This document shows, piece after piece, positions 51,468 to 60,279 of a DNA stretch of 64,000 nt. The stretch lies in NCBI GenBank assembly GCA_947458455.1, contig CANGYJ010000008.1, positions 1-64,000 on the forward strand, in the 5' to 3' direction. The notes below the pieces were generated by a model. It did no database searches, was not told the DNA's origin, and was given only the letters and a program-made list of their open reading frames with translations. The position numbers and the translations under genes are program-made. The stretch's first letter is position 1. The number at the start of each line of letters is the position of its first letter. The DNA comes from Verrucomicrobiaceae bacterium. Its GTDB lineage: Bacteria; Verrucomicrobiota; Verrucomicrobiia; Verrucomicrobiales; Verrucomicrobiaceae.

Positions 51468-52873
51468 CCTCACCTTTGAAATCCTCTCTCCAACATCAAC
51501 TGAAAGCGCTGCTGCCTCGCGGGCGTGTGCTGACTTCCCCGGCTCAGCTGGCGGGCTATGGCGCGGATGGGTTGGGTTATAAGAACCACCTTCCTGACGC
51601 CGTGGTGATTCCAGCGGATGCGGAAGAACTCGCGGGCTTCATGCGTGGAGCGAAGTCGCTGGGGGTGCCAGTGGTGATGCGTGGAGCAGGAACGTCGCTT
51701 TCGGGTGGACCGGTGGCGGCGCAGGGTGGCGTGATCGTTCACACATCGGCATTGAAGAAGATTCGGGAGATCAACACGGACGGGTTCTGGTGTGAGGTCG
51801 AATGCGGTGTGGGGCTCAATGATCTTGATGCTGCGCTGAAGCCGTATGGAGTATTTTATCCGCCTGATCCATCGAGTGGTCCGGTCTGCACGCTCGGGGG
51901 CAATGTGGCGTCGAACGCGGGTGGCGCACATTGCTTTCGTTACGGGGTGACGAGCAATTATGTGCTCGGAGTCGAGGCGGTGATGCTCGATGGCAGCGTG
52001 CATCGCTTTGGTGGACCTGCGGGTGGGCGCGGACCATGGCGTGAGGATTGGAAACGATTCATGATCGGCTCCGAGGGCACTCTGGCGGCTTTCACGCGCT
52101 TCTGGCTGCGACTGCTGCCATTGCCGGAGAAAGTGTGGACCTTTCGCGCGACCTATCCCGATATGAAAACCACGGAAGCGGCGATTCATGCGCTGGTGGC
52201 GCACTCGTCCTATCCGGCGGCGATCGAGATGCTTGATCCGCGTGGCGTGGCGATGGTGGAGAGCAGCCAGATGGCTTGTGGATTGCCCGAGGGTTCGTTC
52301 ATGCTTCTCGTGGAGATTGATGGCCCTGAGGCGCTGGTGAATGCGCGGGTGGAGGCCGTGGCTGAGATTTTGCGTCATGCAGGATCGCAGGACGTGATGT
52401 TTAGCGATGAGGATGCCCTTCGCCAAAAGCTCTGGAAAGCCCGCAAAGCCTCCGGTGGTCTGCTCGGCCAGTTGAGCCCCAGTTACGTCGTTCAGGACGC
52501 GGTGATACCGAAGCGTGCCTTGGCCGAGGTTCTTCAGCTTGTCTATGATGAGGCCGATGCAGCGGGTATCCGCGCGGTGAATGTCTTCCACGCGGGCGAC
52601 GGCAATCTGCATCCGAACTTTCTCTTCAACTCGCGTGTGCCGGGCGAACTGGAGAAGGTGGAACTCATCAGCAAGCGACTCATGCAACGCGTCATCGAAG
52701 TCGGCGGCACGCTCAGCGGTGAGCACGGCATCGGCAATGACAAATCCGCCTACATGCCGCTGGTGTTTGGGCCGGACTCCATGCGTCTCCAACTCTCCGT
52801 GCCAGCCGCCTTCAATCCCGCGCATCAAATGAATCCGCTCAAGGTCTTCGACAATCGCCACTTCATCGCATGA
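51464..52873 (+). CDS. glcD: FAD-linked oxidase, GlcD-like
   Basis: The 469-residue protein resembles GlcD, the catalytic FAD subunit of glycolate oxidase and related lactate/hydroxyacid dehydrogenases. The FAD_binding_4 domain contains V-P-V-V-M-R-G-A-G-T-S-L-S-G-G and P-S-S-G-P-V-C-T-L-G-G-N-V-A-S-N-A-G-G. The C-terminal domain has F-H-A-G-D-G-N-L-H-P-N and L-S-G-E-H-G-I-G, the usual His-rich metal/flavin motifs. Length is normal. It ends in an ATGA overlap with the glcE-like gene. The substrate (glycolate, D-lactate or another 2-hydroxyacid) cannot be told. Confidence 0.92.
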   Translation: MTSPLKSSLQHQLKALLPRGRVLTSPAQLAGYGADGLGYKNHLPDAVVIPADAEELAGFMRGAKSLGVPVVMRGAGTSLSGGPVAAQGGVIVHTSALKKIREINTDGFWCEVECGVGLNDLDAALKPYGVFYPPDPSSGPVCTLGGNVASNAGGAHCFRYGVTSNYVLGVEAVMLDGSVHRFGGPAGGRGPWREDWKRFMIGSEGTLAAFTRFWLRLLPLPEKVWTFRATYPDMKTTEAAIHALVAHSSYPAAIEMLDPRGVAMVESSQMACGLPEGSFMLLVEIDGPEALVNARVEAVAEILRHAGSQDVMFSDEDALRQKLWKARKASGGLLGQLSPSYVVQDAVIPKRALAEVLQLVYDEADAAGIRAVNVFHAGDGNLHPNFLFNSRVPGELEKVELISKRLMQRVIEVGGTLSGEHGIGNDKSAYMPLVFGPDSMRLQLSVPAAFNPAHQMNPLKVFDNRHFIA

Positions 52874-53844
52874 ACGTCTTCCCTCCCATGCAGCACGAAC
52901 GGCTCTTTGTTCCCTTCCTGGATGAAGTGGATGGCACGCTGTGCCTGCCCGCGAATGCGACAGCGGCTGACATTGTCTCGCAGGCTCAAGAGCATCGCCT
53001 GCGCTTTCCACTGCTGTTGGATGATGCGAGTTCGCTACGCGAACAAGTCGCCGCCACCACTCATGCGCCAGCGTCGTGCCGCTTCGGACCCTATTGCGAC
53101 AACATCCTCGGCATGAACTGGCGGCTGCCGAGTGGACGCATCGCCCGCATCGGCGAGCGTGTGGTCAAAACCACGACCGGCTACGATTGGCTGCGCTTCC
53201 TGCTGCACAGCGGCTCGCGTTATGGCGAGCCTGTGGACTACGTTTTGCGGTTGCGACCTGATTGCGGATTCACGGCCATCGCCCGCTTCGATGGCGGCAC
53301 CAAGGCCTTGCGCTCCTGTGTATCCAAACTACTTCACAGCGGCTGGATGCACTGGTGGGATGCGGTGGATTTCATTACGGAAGGCGGAACTTCGTTCGTC
53401 CGTGCGATGATCCATTGCGTGCCAGAGGAAGCATCGATCTTTGCTCGGCAGCTCGAACACATCGCTGCATCGTCCAGCAATCAGCTTACGCTGCAAAGCA
53501 ACATGCCTCCGCCTCTCGATGGCCTTCCCGATCTCGTGATCAAGACGACGCCTGATCGAGCCATCGGTCTCGCTGAGGAACTCGCGCACGGTGCGCGGCG
53601 TTGTGTGGCGCTGTGCTACAGCGGCGTTGTCCACGTCTATATGAACGAGAGCGAAGACCTCACCGAGCGCACGCAAGCTCTCGTCCAACCTTACACGGCA
53701 GAACTCCACACCCTCGGTGGCGACTGGCACTCACGCTGGTTGCCTGCCACGCCGCCGACCGTCACGGAGTCTGCGTGGCTCAACACGCTGGAGGAAGCCA
53801 TTCATGCGACGGAGGGGGAGTGGAGTGATGGAGTATTGGAGTGA
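52870..53844 (+). CDS. glcE: GlcE-like FAD-binding subunit
   Basis: The 324-residue product resembles GlcE: a short FAD-binding half with P-A-N-A-T-A-A-D-I-V, I-L-G-M-N-W-R-L-P-S-G and V-V-K-T-T-T-G-Y-D-W-L-R-F-L, where the standard motif is V-K-N-V-A-G-Y-D. The C-terminal half is less conserved and ends within a short repeat tract (E-G-E-W-S-D-G-V-L-E), so the true end may have been altered by the repeat. It is coupled to glcD by an ATGA overlap. Confidence 0.8.
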   Translation: MNVFPPMQHERLFVPFLDEVDGTLCLPANATAADIVSQAQEHRLRFPLLLDDASSLREQVAATTHAPASCRFGPYCDNILGMNWRLPSGRIARIGERVVKTTTGYDWLRFLLHSGSRYGEPVDYVLRLRPDCGFTAIARFDGGTKALRSCVSKLLHSGWMHWWDAVDFITEGGTSFVRAMIHCVPEEASIFARQLEHIAASSSNQLTLQSNMPPPLDGLPDLVIKTTPDRAIGLAEELAHGARRCVALCYSGVVHVYMNESEDLTERTQALVQPYTAELHTLGGDWHSRWLPATPPTVTESAWLNTLEEAIHATEGEWSDGVLE

Positions 53845-53932
53845 TGGAGAAATGAAACAGAAAACACAACATCACTCCATGGAGTCCATCTTGCCCCGCA
53901 CATCGGTTAGAAGGCAAGCCGGAGGTTTGAAA

Positions 53933-54124
53933 GCCATTAGCCGGTGGTTGAGCGAGGAACGAGCGACACCACCGGTTCGGGCGAAGAGACCCAACGTATC
54001 CCGGGGGGATGCAAGCAAGCTTCGTTGGCAGGGCGGTAGGTCCTGGTTGGCATCCCTTCAGGATGCGGACGTTTTGCACACGTTGTCCGGTGGTGTCACT
54101 TCGCTCGACCACCGGCTAATGGCT
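53933..54124. repeat. Large palindromic repeat between glcE and glcF
   Basis: Arms 53933-53975 and 54088-54124 are imperfect inverted copies sharing GCCATTAGCCGGTGGT and ACACCACCGG. Smaller hairpins occur inside (GCATCC...GGATGC) and to the right (ACCC-TTC-GGGT). The 372-bp gap 53845-54216 is otherwise non-coding, apart from short GGAGTGATGG-type tandem units at its left edge (53818-53855). Confidence 0.8.
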
Positions 54125-54216
54125 AGGAACCCTTCGGGTTCAGCATCAGCCGTCTTATCCCTCATTCTTCTGCCCCCATTCTCCTGCCTACTATCACTTC
54201 ATCATTTCATTCGTCC

Positions 54217-55446
54217 GTGACTCCACCTCTCCAGTCCTCCGGTTCACCGCCGAACTACTTCTCCAATTGCACGCACTGCGGCTTCTGCCTCGCCGTGTGC
54301 CCGACTTACAAGCTCACCGGCGACGAAAACAACTCACCGCGTGGTCGTCTACGTTTGTGGAGTGAGGAAGCAGCGGGAAGACTGCCACAAGATGAATGGA
54401 CCGACTTTTACACCGCTGAATGTGTGGGTTGTCTCGCCTGTGAGACGGCCTGCCCTGCGACGGTGCCTTATGGGGAAATCTTCGAGCACATTCGTCATGA
54501 GCACGTCGCTTCGCATCGCTTCAAGCCAAAGCTCGCGCTCCGATTGGCAGCCGCAGCGGTCACTCGGCCGCTCTTGTTCAATCTCGCCCTGCTTCCCGCA
54601 CGACTCTTGCGCCGCGCGGGCCTCAGCATGCATCGTTTTCTTTTCCCTGGTCGTCCGGCGGCTCTGAAAAGCACTGCCGCGTATGCAGACGAACTCATGC
54701 AGCGACATCGCCCCACCGGTCCGCGTGTGGCTTTTCTCACCGGTTGTTTGATGGAAGCCATGTTCCGAGAAATCAACTTCGCCACGGTGCGCGTGCTCAT
54801 CGAGAACAACGTGCAAGTCATTATCCCGGATGGCCAGGGCTGCTGCGGCGCGTTCCAGGAGCATACCGGACTTGAGGGTGTCGAAGCGCTTCGTGATCAG
54901 AACCGGCGGGCTTTTGGATCTCTCGATGTCGATGCCATCGTCAGCAACTCGTCCGGCTGCGGTTACGCTTTGGGCAAGACATTGCAGCCCAACCAACAAG
55001 TGCGTGATGTGCTCGGCTTCCTCGGTGAACTCGGCCCCGTGCGCCGCCAGCGTGCCCGCGATGATGGCACGCGAGTCTATGTCGATCTGCCCTGCCACCT
55101 CGTGCATGGACAGAAGGCGGCAGGCATCCCCGCGAATGTGCTCGATGCCACCGGCTACCGTTGGGAACTCGCGCCCAAGGCCAAGGACTGCTGCGGCTCC
55201 GGTGGTGTTTACAACATCCAGAAGCCCGAGAACGCACAGCAGATCCTCGCCGACAAATCCGCCTTCCTCAACGCAGCCGAAGGCGCACCCGTCATCCTCG
55301 GCACCTCCAACCACGTCTGCATGATGCAGTGGCACAGCGCCGGAGCCACCGGACTTGTCACCCGCCCCTACGAGGTGAAACACATCATCCAACTCCTCGA
55401 TCCCGGCGAGAAGTTCAGCATTCCTTCCAACTCACCACAGCCATGA
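54217..55446 (+). CDS. glcF: GlcF-like iron-sulphur subunit
   Basis: The 409-residue protein has two 4Fe-4S motifs, C-T-H-C-G-F-C-L-A-V-C-P and C-V-G-C-L-A-C-E-T-A-C-P, and two CCG (DUF224) domains with G-C-C-G-A-F and D-C-C-G-S-G-G. This is the GlcF/heterodisulphide-reductase-like electron-transfer subunit that receives electrons from GlcDE. The start is GTG 54217. The gene is separated from glcE by a palindromic repeat, so transcription may be reduced or modulated there. Its stop overlaps the next gene start (ATGA at 55443). Confidence 0.92.
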   Translation: MTPPLQSSGSPPNYFSNCTHCGFCLAVCPTYKLTGDENNSPRGRLRLWSEEAAGRLPQDEWTDFYTAECVGCLACETACPATVPYGEIFEHIRHEHVASHRFKPKLALRLAAAAVTRPLLFNLALLPARLLRRAGLSMHRFLFPGRPAALKSTAAYADELMQRHRPTGPRVAFLTGCLMEAMFREINFATVRVLIENNVQVIIPDGQGCCGAFQEHTGLEGVEALRDQNRRAFGSLDVDAIVSNSSGCGYALGKTLQPNQQVRDVLGFLGELGPVRRQRARDDGTRVYVDLPCHLVHGQKAAGIPANVLDATGYRWELAPKAKDCCGSGGVYNIQKPENAQQILADKSAFLNAAEGAPVILGTSNHVCMMQWHSAGATGLVTRPYEVKHIIQLLDPGEKFSIPSNSPQP

Positions 55447-58058
55447 AAATCAACACCATGATCGCCTTCGCAGCGTTGCTCACGCTGTCTGCATCGAATG
55501 CCGCCGAGCCGGTTGATCCAGCTCGTTTTGAAAAAGAAATCCTCGTGCCGACGGCGCGTGATGCGATCCAGATGGAAGTGCTGCCCGGTGGCGATGTCAT
55601 CTTTGCCGAGTTCTGGGGCACGATTAAACGTTGGGACGCGAAGTCCGGCGGCGTGAGCATTCTGGGCACGGTGCCGACGTATGCGAAGGGCGAGATCGGA
55701 CTGCTCGGCATGGCGGTGGCTCGGGATTTTGAGCAGAGTGGGCATGTGTATGCCTTGTTCGCGCCGACGGCGAAACTCGGCACCGTGCGGGTGAGCCGCT
55801 TCACGGTGAAGGACGGCAGGATGTCGGCGGAATCGGAGTTGGAACTGCTTTCATGGCCTTATGATACCGAGCATGTCTTCCACATGGGCGGCGCGATGTG
55901 GATGGATGGAAAAGGCGATCTCTACATCGGCAATGGCGACAACTGTCACTATGATCCGGGCTTGCCCCAGGACACGCGGCCGGATCGCAAAAACTGGGAC
56001 GCCTTCCGCTCCGCCGCCAACTCGCGCGACCTGCGCGGCAAGGTGCTGCGGATTCATCCGAAGCCGGAGGGCGGCTACTCGATTCCCGAGGGCAATCTCT
56101 TTGCCGATGGCAAGGACGGCAGGCCGGAAGTCTTCGCCATGGGCGTGCGCAATCCCTTCCGCCTCTCTGTGGATGACAAGACTAGCACGCTTTACTTCGC
56201 TGATGTCGGCCCGAACATCATGCCCTCGCTCGGCGTGAAGCCGGATGGCTACGAGGAACTTAATGCTACGCAGACCGCAGGGAATTTCGGCTGGCCGCTC
56301 TTTGTCGGGCCGAATGAAGCGCTGCCACTCTATGATTTCGCCGCGAACAAGGAGGGCAAACGCTACGACCCGCAGTCGCCGGAGAATCTATCGCCGCGCA
56401 ACACGGGCATTCAGAAACTGCCACCAGCCAGGCCCGCGCTCATCTGGTATTCGAGCCTGCCTTCGAAGGACTTCCCCACGGTCGGCAGCGGAGGACGCTC
56501 GATCATGGTCGGACCGGTGTATCGCTACGACGCGGCGAATCCCTCACCCATCAAGCTTCCCGAAGCGCTCGATGGCCGCCTCTTCATCTACGAGTGGATG
56601 CGCAACTGGATTCAGACCGTGAAGCTCGGCACCCCAGGGCCGGAGATCGAGCCTTTCGTGCCGTCCTGGAATCTTCGCCGCCCCATCGACATGAAGATCG
56701 GTTCCGATGGTGCGCTTTACATGATCGAGTATGGCGACCAGTGGTGGGAGAACAACGACAGCCGCATCGTGCGAGTCGTGTATCGTCGCGGCAATCGTGC
56801 GCCAGTGGCACGGATCAGCGCGAGTGAAACAGCGGGCAAACAACCGTTCGCGCTCACCTTTGATGCTTCCACCTCCACCGATCCCGATGGCGAAGCACTG
56901 AAGTTTGTCTGGAGCATCGCGGGCAAGGAACAGACCGGCGGCGGAGCGAAGTTCGCGCACATCTTTGAGCAACCCGGCAGCTATGAAGTCAGCGTGACCG
57001 CGATCGATGCCAGTGGTGCGAAGAGCACGGCGAAGGAGATGATTCACGTCGGCAATGGTCGCCCCGTCGTGCGCTTCGAGTCGCCAGTGCATGGTTCGTT
57101 CTTTGACTGGGATTCCAAGATTCCTTACAAGGTGTCCGTCACCGAAACCGATGGCGACGCGGTACAAACGAATCTCGCCACCGTGCAGGGCGAGTTTCGC
57201 GGACGCCGTTTTGCCAGCGAGGGTGACAAGGAGGTGCTCGATCCCGGACTCGCGATGATGCGCGCCAGCACCTGCTTCGCCTGCCACATGGCCGACACTC
57301 CATCGGCCGGTCCGCCTTACAAAACTGTCGCCCTGAAATACAAGGACGACCCCGCTGCTGCCGAGCGTCTCGCGCAGAAAGTCCTCAGCGGCGGCACTGG
57401 CGTGTGGGGGCAGCTTCCCATGCCGCCACATCCGCAGCACAGCATCGAGCAACTCCGCCGCATGGTCACCTGGGTGCTCTCGCTCAAGGACGATCCCGCC
57501 AGCCCGCCGCAGTCCGGAGCCAGCGGCACCTTCACCGCGCCGAAGAAGCCCGAGAAAGGCACGCGCGTGGACGAAGGCGTGCTCATCCTCACCGCCGGAT
57601 ATACCGATGGCGGCAAGGGCGGAACCATGCCGCGACTGCGTGGTGAAGGCACGGTGGTGCTCCATTCCCGCCGCAAAAAAGCCGCGCTCTATGATGAGAA
57701 CCACGGCATGGCCTACGTCGAGCACGCCTACGGGGAGAAGGCCATCGTCGGCCACTTCAAAGACGGCACCCACATCCTCTGGCGCGACCTGAACCTCACC
57801 GGCATCTTGCGCATCACCGTCCGCGCCGGTTGCTTCGACACCAAGGGCGGCACCCTCGAACTCCGCCGCGGCTCACCCACCGGCCCCGTGCTGGCCAGTG
57901 TCGAAGTGAAGCCCTCCGGCCAGGCCGACTCAGGCGAGTTCCTCTCCATCCCCGCCAAGCTCACCAACGCCAACGGCCTCGCCGACGTCTGCGTCGTCGC
58001 CCGCTGCGCGGACAAAAACACCGAACTCGGCCTGAACTGGATCGAGTTCCAACCGTGA
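55443..58058 (+). CDS. Secreted PQQ-dependent sugar dehydrogenase with PKD, cytochrome c and carbohydrate-binding-like domains
   Basis: The 871-residue product has a signal peptide (A-L-L-T-L-S-A-S-N-A-A), then a six-bladed GSDH/sorbosone-dehydrogenase-type propeller (about residues 35-440) with G-D-N-C-H-Y-D, L-R-G-K-V-L-R-I-H-P and V-F-A-M-G-V-R-N-P-F-R. A PKD domain (about 450-540, D-A-S-T-S-T-D-P-D-G-E) follows, then a class I cytochrome c with C-F-A-C-H (about residue 610) and a Met ligand in Q-L-P-M-P-P, and a C-terminal carbohydrate-binding-like beta-sandwich (about 705-871). Sugar oxidation at the propeller can pass electrons directly to the fused haem. It is coupled to glcF by an ATGA overlap. 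Confidence 0.9.
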   Translation: MKINTMIAFAALLTLSASNAAEPVDPARFEKEILVPTARDAIQMEVLPGGDVIFAEFWGTIKRWDAKSGGVSILGTVPTYAKGEIGLLGMAVARDFEQSGHVYALFAPTAKLGTVRVSRFTVKDGRMSAESELELLSWPYDTEHVFHMGGAMWMDGKGDLYIGNGDNCHYDPGLPQDTRPDRKNWDAFRSAANSRDLRGKVLRIHPKPEGGYSIPEGNLFADGKDGRPEVFAMGVRNPFRLSVDDKTSTLYFADVGPNIMPSLGVKPDGYEELNATQTAGNFGWPLFVGPNEALPLYDFAANKEGKRYDPQSPENLSPRNTGIQKLPPARPALIWYSSLPSKDFPTVGSGGRSIMVGPVYRYDAANPSPIKLPEALDGRLFIYEWMRNWIQTVKLGTPGPEIEPFVPSWNLRRPIDMKIGSDGALYMIEYGDQWWENNDSRIVRVVYRRGNRAPVARISASETAGKQPFALTFDASTSTDPDGEALKFVWSIAGKEQTGGGAKFAHIFEQPGSYEVSVTAIDASGAKSTAKEMIHVGNGRPVVRFESPVHGSFFDWDSKIPYKVSVTETDGDAVQTNLATVQGEFRGRRFASEGDKEVLDPGLAMMRASTCFACHMADTPSAGPPYKTVALKYKDDPAAAERLAQKVLSGGTGVWGQLPMPPHPQHSIEQLRRMVTWVLSLKDDPASPPQSGASGTFTAPKKPEKGTRVDEGVLILTAGYTDGGKGGTMPRLRGEGTVVLHSRRKKAALYDENHGMAYVEHAYGEKAIVGHFKDGTHILWRDLNLTGILRITVRAGCFDTKGGTLELRRGSPTGPVLASVEVKPSGQADSGEFLSIPAKLTNANGLADVCVVARCADKNTELGLNWIEFQP

Positions 58059-58069
58059 AGCGATTTACC

Positions 58070-60268
58070 ATGAAACACACCCTCACCCATCGAGATGACA
58101 AAAAGATATGGGACAAAAACAGGAAGGCCCGAATCCTATTTTTCTGTCTCCAATCTTTTTGTCTTTTCGTCATCGCACTCCCCGCCGCCGAGCCCATCGC
58201 CAACTCCATCGGCATGAAGCTCGTGCGCATCGAGCCGGGCACGTTCACGATGGGCCAGGACGGGCCGCAGACCGATTACGACATGCACAAGCATCCCCGC
58301 GAATCGGATCGGGCGGACTGGGATGAGAAGCCCGTGCACCAGGTGCATATCTCCAGGCCGTTCCACATCGGGACCACCGAGGTCACGGTGGAGCAGTATC
58401 GGCAATTCAATCCGGAGTATCGCAAAGGTAAGGTCTTGCCCGACGAGGCGGCCAGCGGCATCAGTTGGAACAAAGCGGTCGAGTTCTGCGAGTGGCTCTC
58501 GAAGAGGGAAGGCAAGCCCTATCGCCTGCCAACGGAAGCGGAGTGGGAATATGCCTGCCGCGCCGGGACCTCGTCAGTCTTCAATTCCGGAGACAAACTG
58601 CCCGATGGTTTTCTGCCGTGGTATGTCCGCTTCTCCTATCCGGGCTTGTTTCCGTGGAGCTTCTATTTTCCCGACAACAAACCCTCGCCGGAATATCTGC
58701 CCATGGCTGCACAAGGAGCCCCCCTGCGCTTGGCGGGAGATGGATTCGTGATTCCCGAAAAGGGTGCGGCAGTGGCAAAGAGCAACCAACCGTTGCTGCG
58801 AGTCGCGCAACGTCCGCCGAATGCCTGGGGCCTCTACGACATGCATGGCAACCTCTCCGAATGGTGCAGTGATTGGTATGGTCCCTACGAGGCCGGGGAG
58901 CAGACCGATCCGCGCGGTCGCAGCGGCGGGGACTTCCGCGTCTTTCGCGACGGGCCGCATTCGATGCTCTCGCGTCTGGTGCGCAGCGCCAATCGAGGAG
59001 CGTGGATTCCGGAATCCAGTGGCAGCATTTTTGGTTTCCGTGTCGTCTTGGGGGAACTTCCGAAAGGATCCATACTGCCACCCGAGCCAGCGCCAAAGAA
59101 CGCGCAAAACGTGAAGCAGGAAGTGGCCACCATCATCGTGCCGCCGCAGGACCAACCGTTTTTCAGCGGCCCACAACCTTTTGTCAAAATCCCCGAAGGA
59201 TCATCCGGCCCACTCTTTTCCAGGCACAACCACAGCCCGGCGATCACTGAATGTCCCAATGGCGATCTGCTCGCCGTGTGGTTTTCCACCGTCTTGGAAG
59301 GAGCGACGGAACTGTGCAATGCCGCCAGCCGACTGCGGTTTGGTCAAAGCGATTGGGAGGGGGCTTCGCCCTTCTGGGATGGCCCGGACATCAACGACCA
59401 CGCGCCCAAACTCTGGTGGGATGGTGAGCAGACCCTCTTCCACCTCGCCCGTGGTCATTCCGAAAACATCGTCCGCACCTCCATCGACAATGGGGTCACT
59501 TGGTCGAAAGCCAAGCCGATCTACCCTCAAGGCGAACTGGGAGCAGAAATGATTCGCACACGGGCTGGCGACTTGTTGATCAGCCAGGATGTCGGCATTT
59601 CCTTATTCAAGAGCACCGACAAAGGCAAGAGCTGGACCACTGTCGGCCAACGGAGCGCGAAGGATGAGGTCCGGCCCGGCGGCAAAGGGAGCAGGCACGC
59701 TGGCATTCACGCGCCAGTGGTCGAACTGGCAGATGGTCGGCTCATGACGATTGGCCGGCCACACCCGCCCGAACTGGCGGAGGTCTTCGGCGGGAGAGCC
59801 CTGCTGAGCTTTAGCAGCGACCAGGGTGCCAGTTGGACGTATGAGGCAAGCGAGTTTCCAGCCGTCACCTCCGTGCAGCGCCCGGTGATGGTCCGGCTGA
59901 AGGAAGGCCCCATCCTGCTCTGTTCCTACACCGACCAGTGGAGCGAGTTTTACAAAGGCAACCGCAAAGGGTTGGTCTTCAAGAGCAAGGATGGGGAGTT
60001 CACCGGCTACGGTTTGTTTGCCGCCGTGTCCTACGACGAAGGCAAGACCTGGCCGGACCGTCGGCTGATCACCCCTGGCGGCCCGGCTCGCGAGGTGAAC
60101 ACCATCAACCGCGGCATGTTCACGATGAGCGACACAATGGCCGAACCGCAGGGCTACCTTGCCGTGACCCAGAGCCGCGACGGTTGCGCCCAACTCCTCA
60201 CCAGCAAGAACCACTACGGCTTCAACCTTGCGTGGATCAAACAACTGCCGTCTGCGCCGAAGAAGTGA
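58070..60268 (+). CDS. Secreted SUMF1-sialidase fusion protein (copy 1)
   Basis: The 732-residue protein has an N-terminal signal (F-F-C-L-Q-S-F-C-L-F-V-I-A-L), partly encoded by a palindrome (58097-58163). Residues 45-360 form a SUMF1/FGE-fold domain (G-T-F-T-M-G-Q, E-V-T-V-E-Q-Y, Y-R-L-P-T-E-A-E-W-E-Y-A-C-R-A-G, D-M-H-G-N-L-S-E-W, S-I-F-G-F-R-V-V). The Cys pair of true formylglycine-generating enzymes is not seen at the R-V-F-R-D-G...R-S-A-N-R-G stretch. Residues 375-732 are a sialidase-type propeller with Asp boxes (S-I-D-N-G-V-T-W, S-T-D-K-G-K-S-W, S-S-D-Q-G-A-S-W, S-Y-D-E-G-K-T-W). It acts outside the inner membrane; the substrate is unknown. Confidence 0.88.
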   Translation: MKHTLTHRDDKKIWDKNRKARILFFCLQSFCLFVIALPAAEPIANSIGMKLVRIEPGTFTMGQDGPQTDYDMHKHPRESDRADWDEKPVHQVHISRPFHIGTTEVTVEQYRQFNPEYRKGKVLPDEAASGISWNKAVEFCEWLSKREGKPYRLPTEAEWEYACRAGTSSVFNSGDKLPDGFLPWYVRFSYPGLFPWSFYFPDNKPSPEYLPMAAQGAPLRLAGDGFVIPEKGAAVAKSNQPLLRVAQRPPNAWGLYDMHGNLSEWCSDWYGPYEAGEQTDPRGRSGGDFRVFRDGPHSMLSRLVRSANRGAWIPESSGSIFGFRVVLGELPKGSILPPEPAPKNAQNVKQEVATIIVPPQDQPFFSGPQPFVKIPEGSSGPLFSRHNHSPAITECPNGDLLAVWFSTVLEGATELCNAASRLRFGQSDWEGASPFWDGPDINDHAPKLWWDGEQTLFHLARGHSENIVRTSIDNGVTWSKAKPIYPQGELGAEMIRTRAGDLLISQDVGISLFKSTDKGKSWTTVGQRSAKDEVRPGGKGSRHAGIHAPVVELADGRLMTIGRPHPPELAEVFGGRALLSFSSDQGASWTYEASEFPAVTSVQRPVMVRLKEGPILLCSYTDQWSEFYKGNRKGLVFKSKDGEFTGYGLFAAVSYDEGKTWPDRRLITPGGPAREVNTINRGMFTMSDTMAEPQGYLAVTQSRDGCAQLLTSKNHYGFNLAWIKQLPSAPKK
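58097..58163. repeat. Inverted repeat in the signal-peptide region of SUMF1-sialidase copy 1
   Basis: GACAAAAAGAT (58097-58107) and ATCTTTTTGTC (58153-58163) are perfect inverted copies, with further partial matches inside. The sequence is more AT-rich than its surroundings and covers most of the N-terminal segment before A-L-P-A-A. Confidence 0.65.
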
Positions 60269-60279
60269 ATCGCCAAGCC

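Noticed and set aside
51231..51473. 80-residue minus-strand frame near the FAH remnant, with an S-H-E-R-R motif
   Set aside because: It recalls an ABC-type H-loop, but it overlaps the better-supported FAH remnant on the plus strand and has no other ABC motif.
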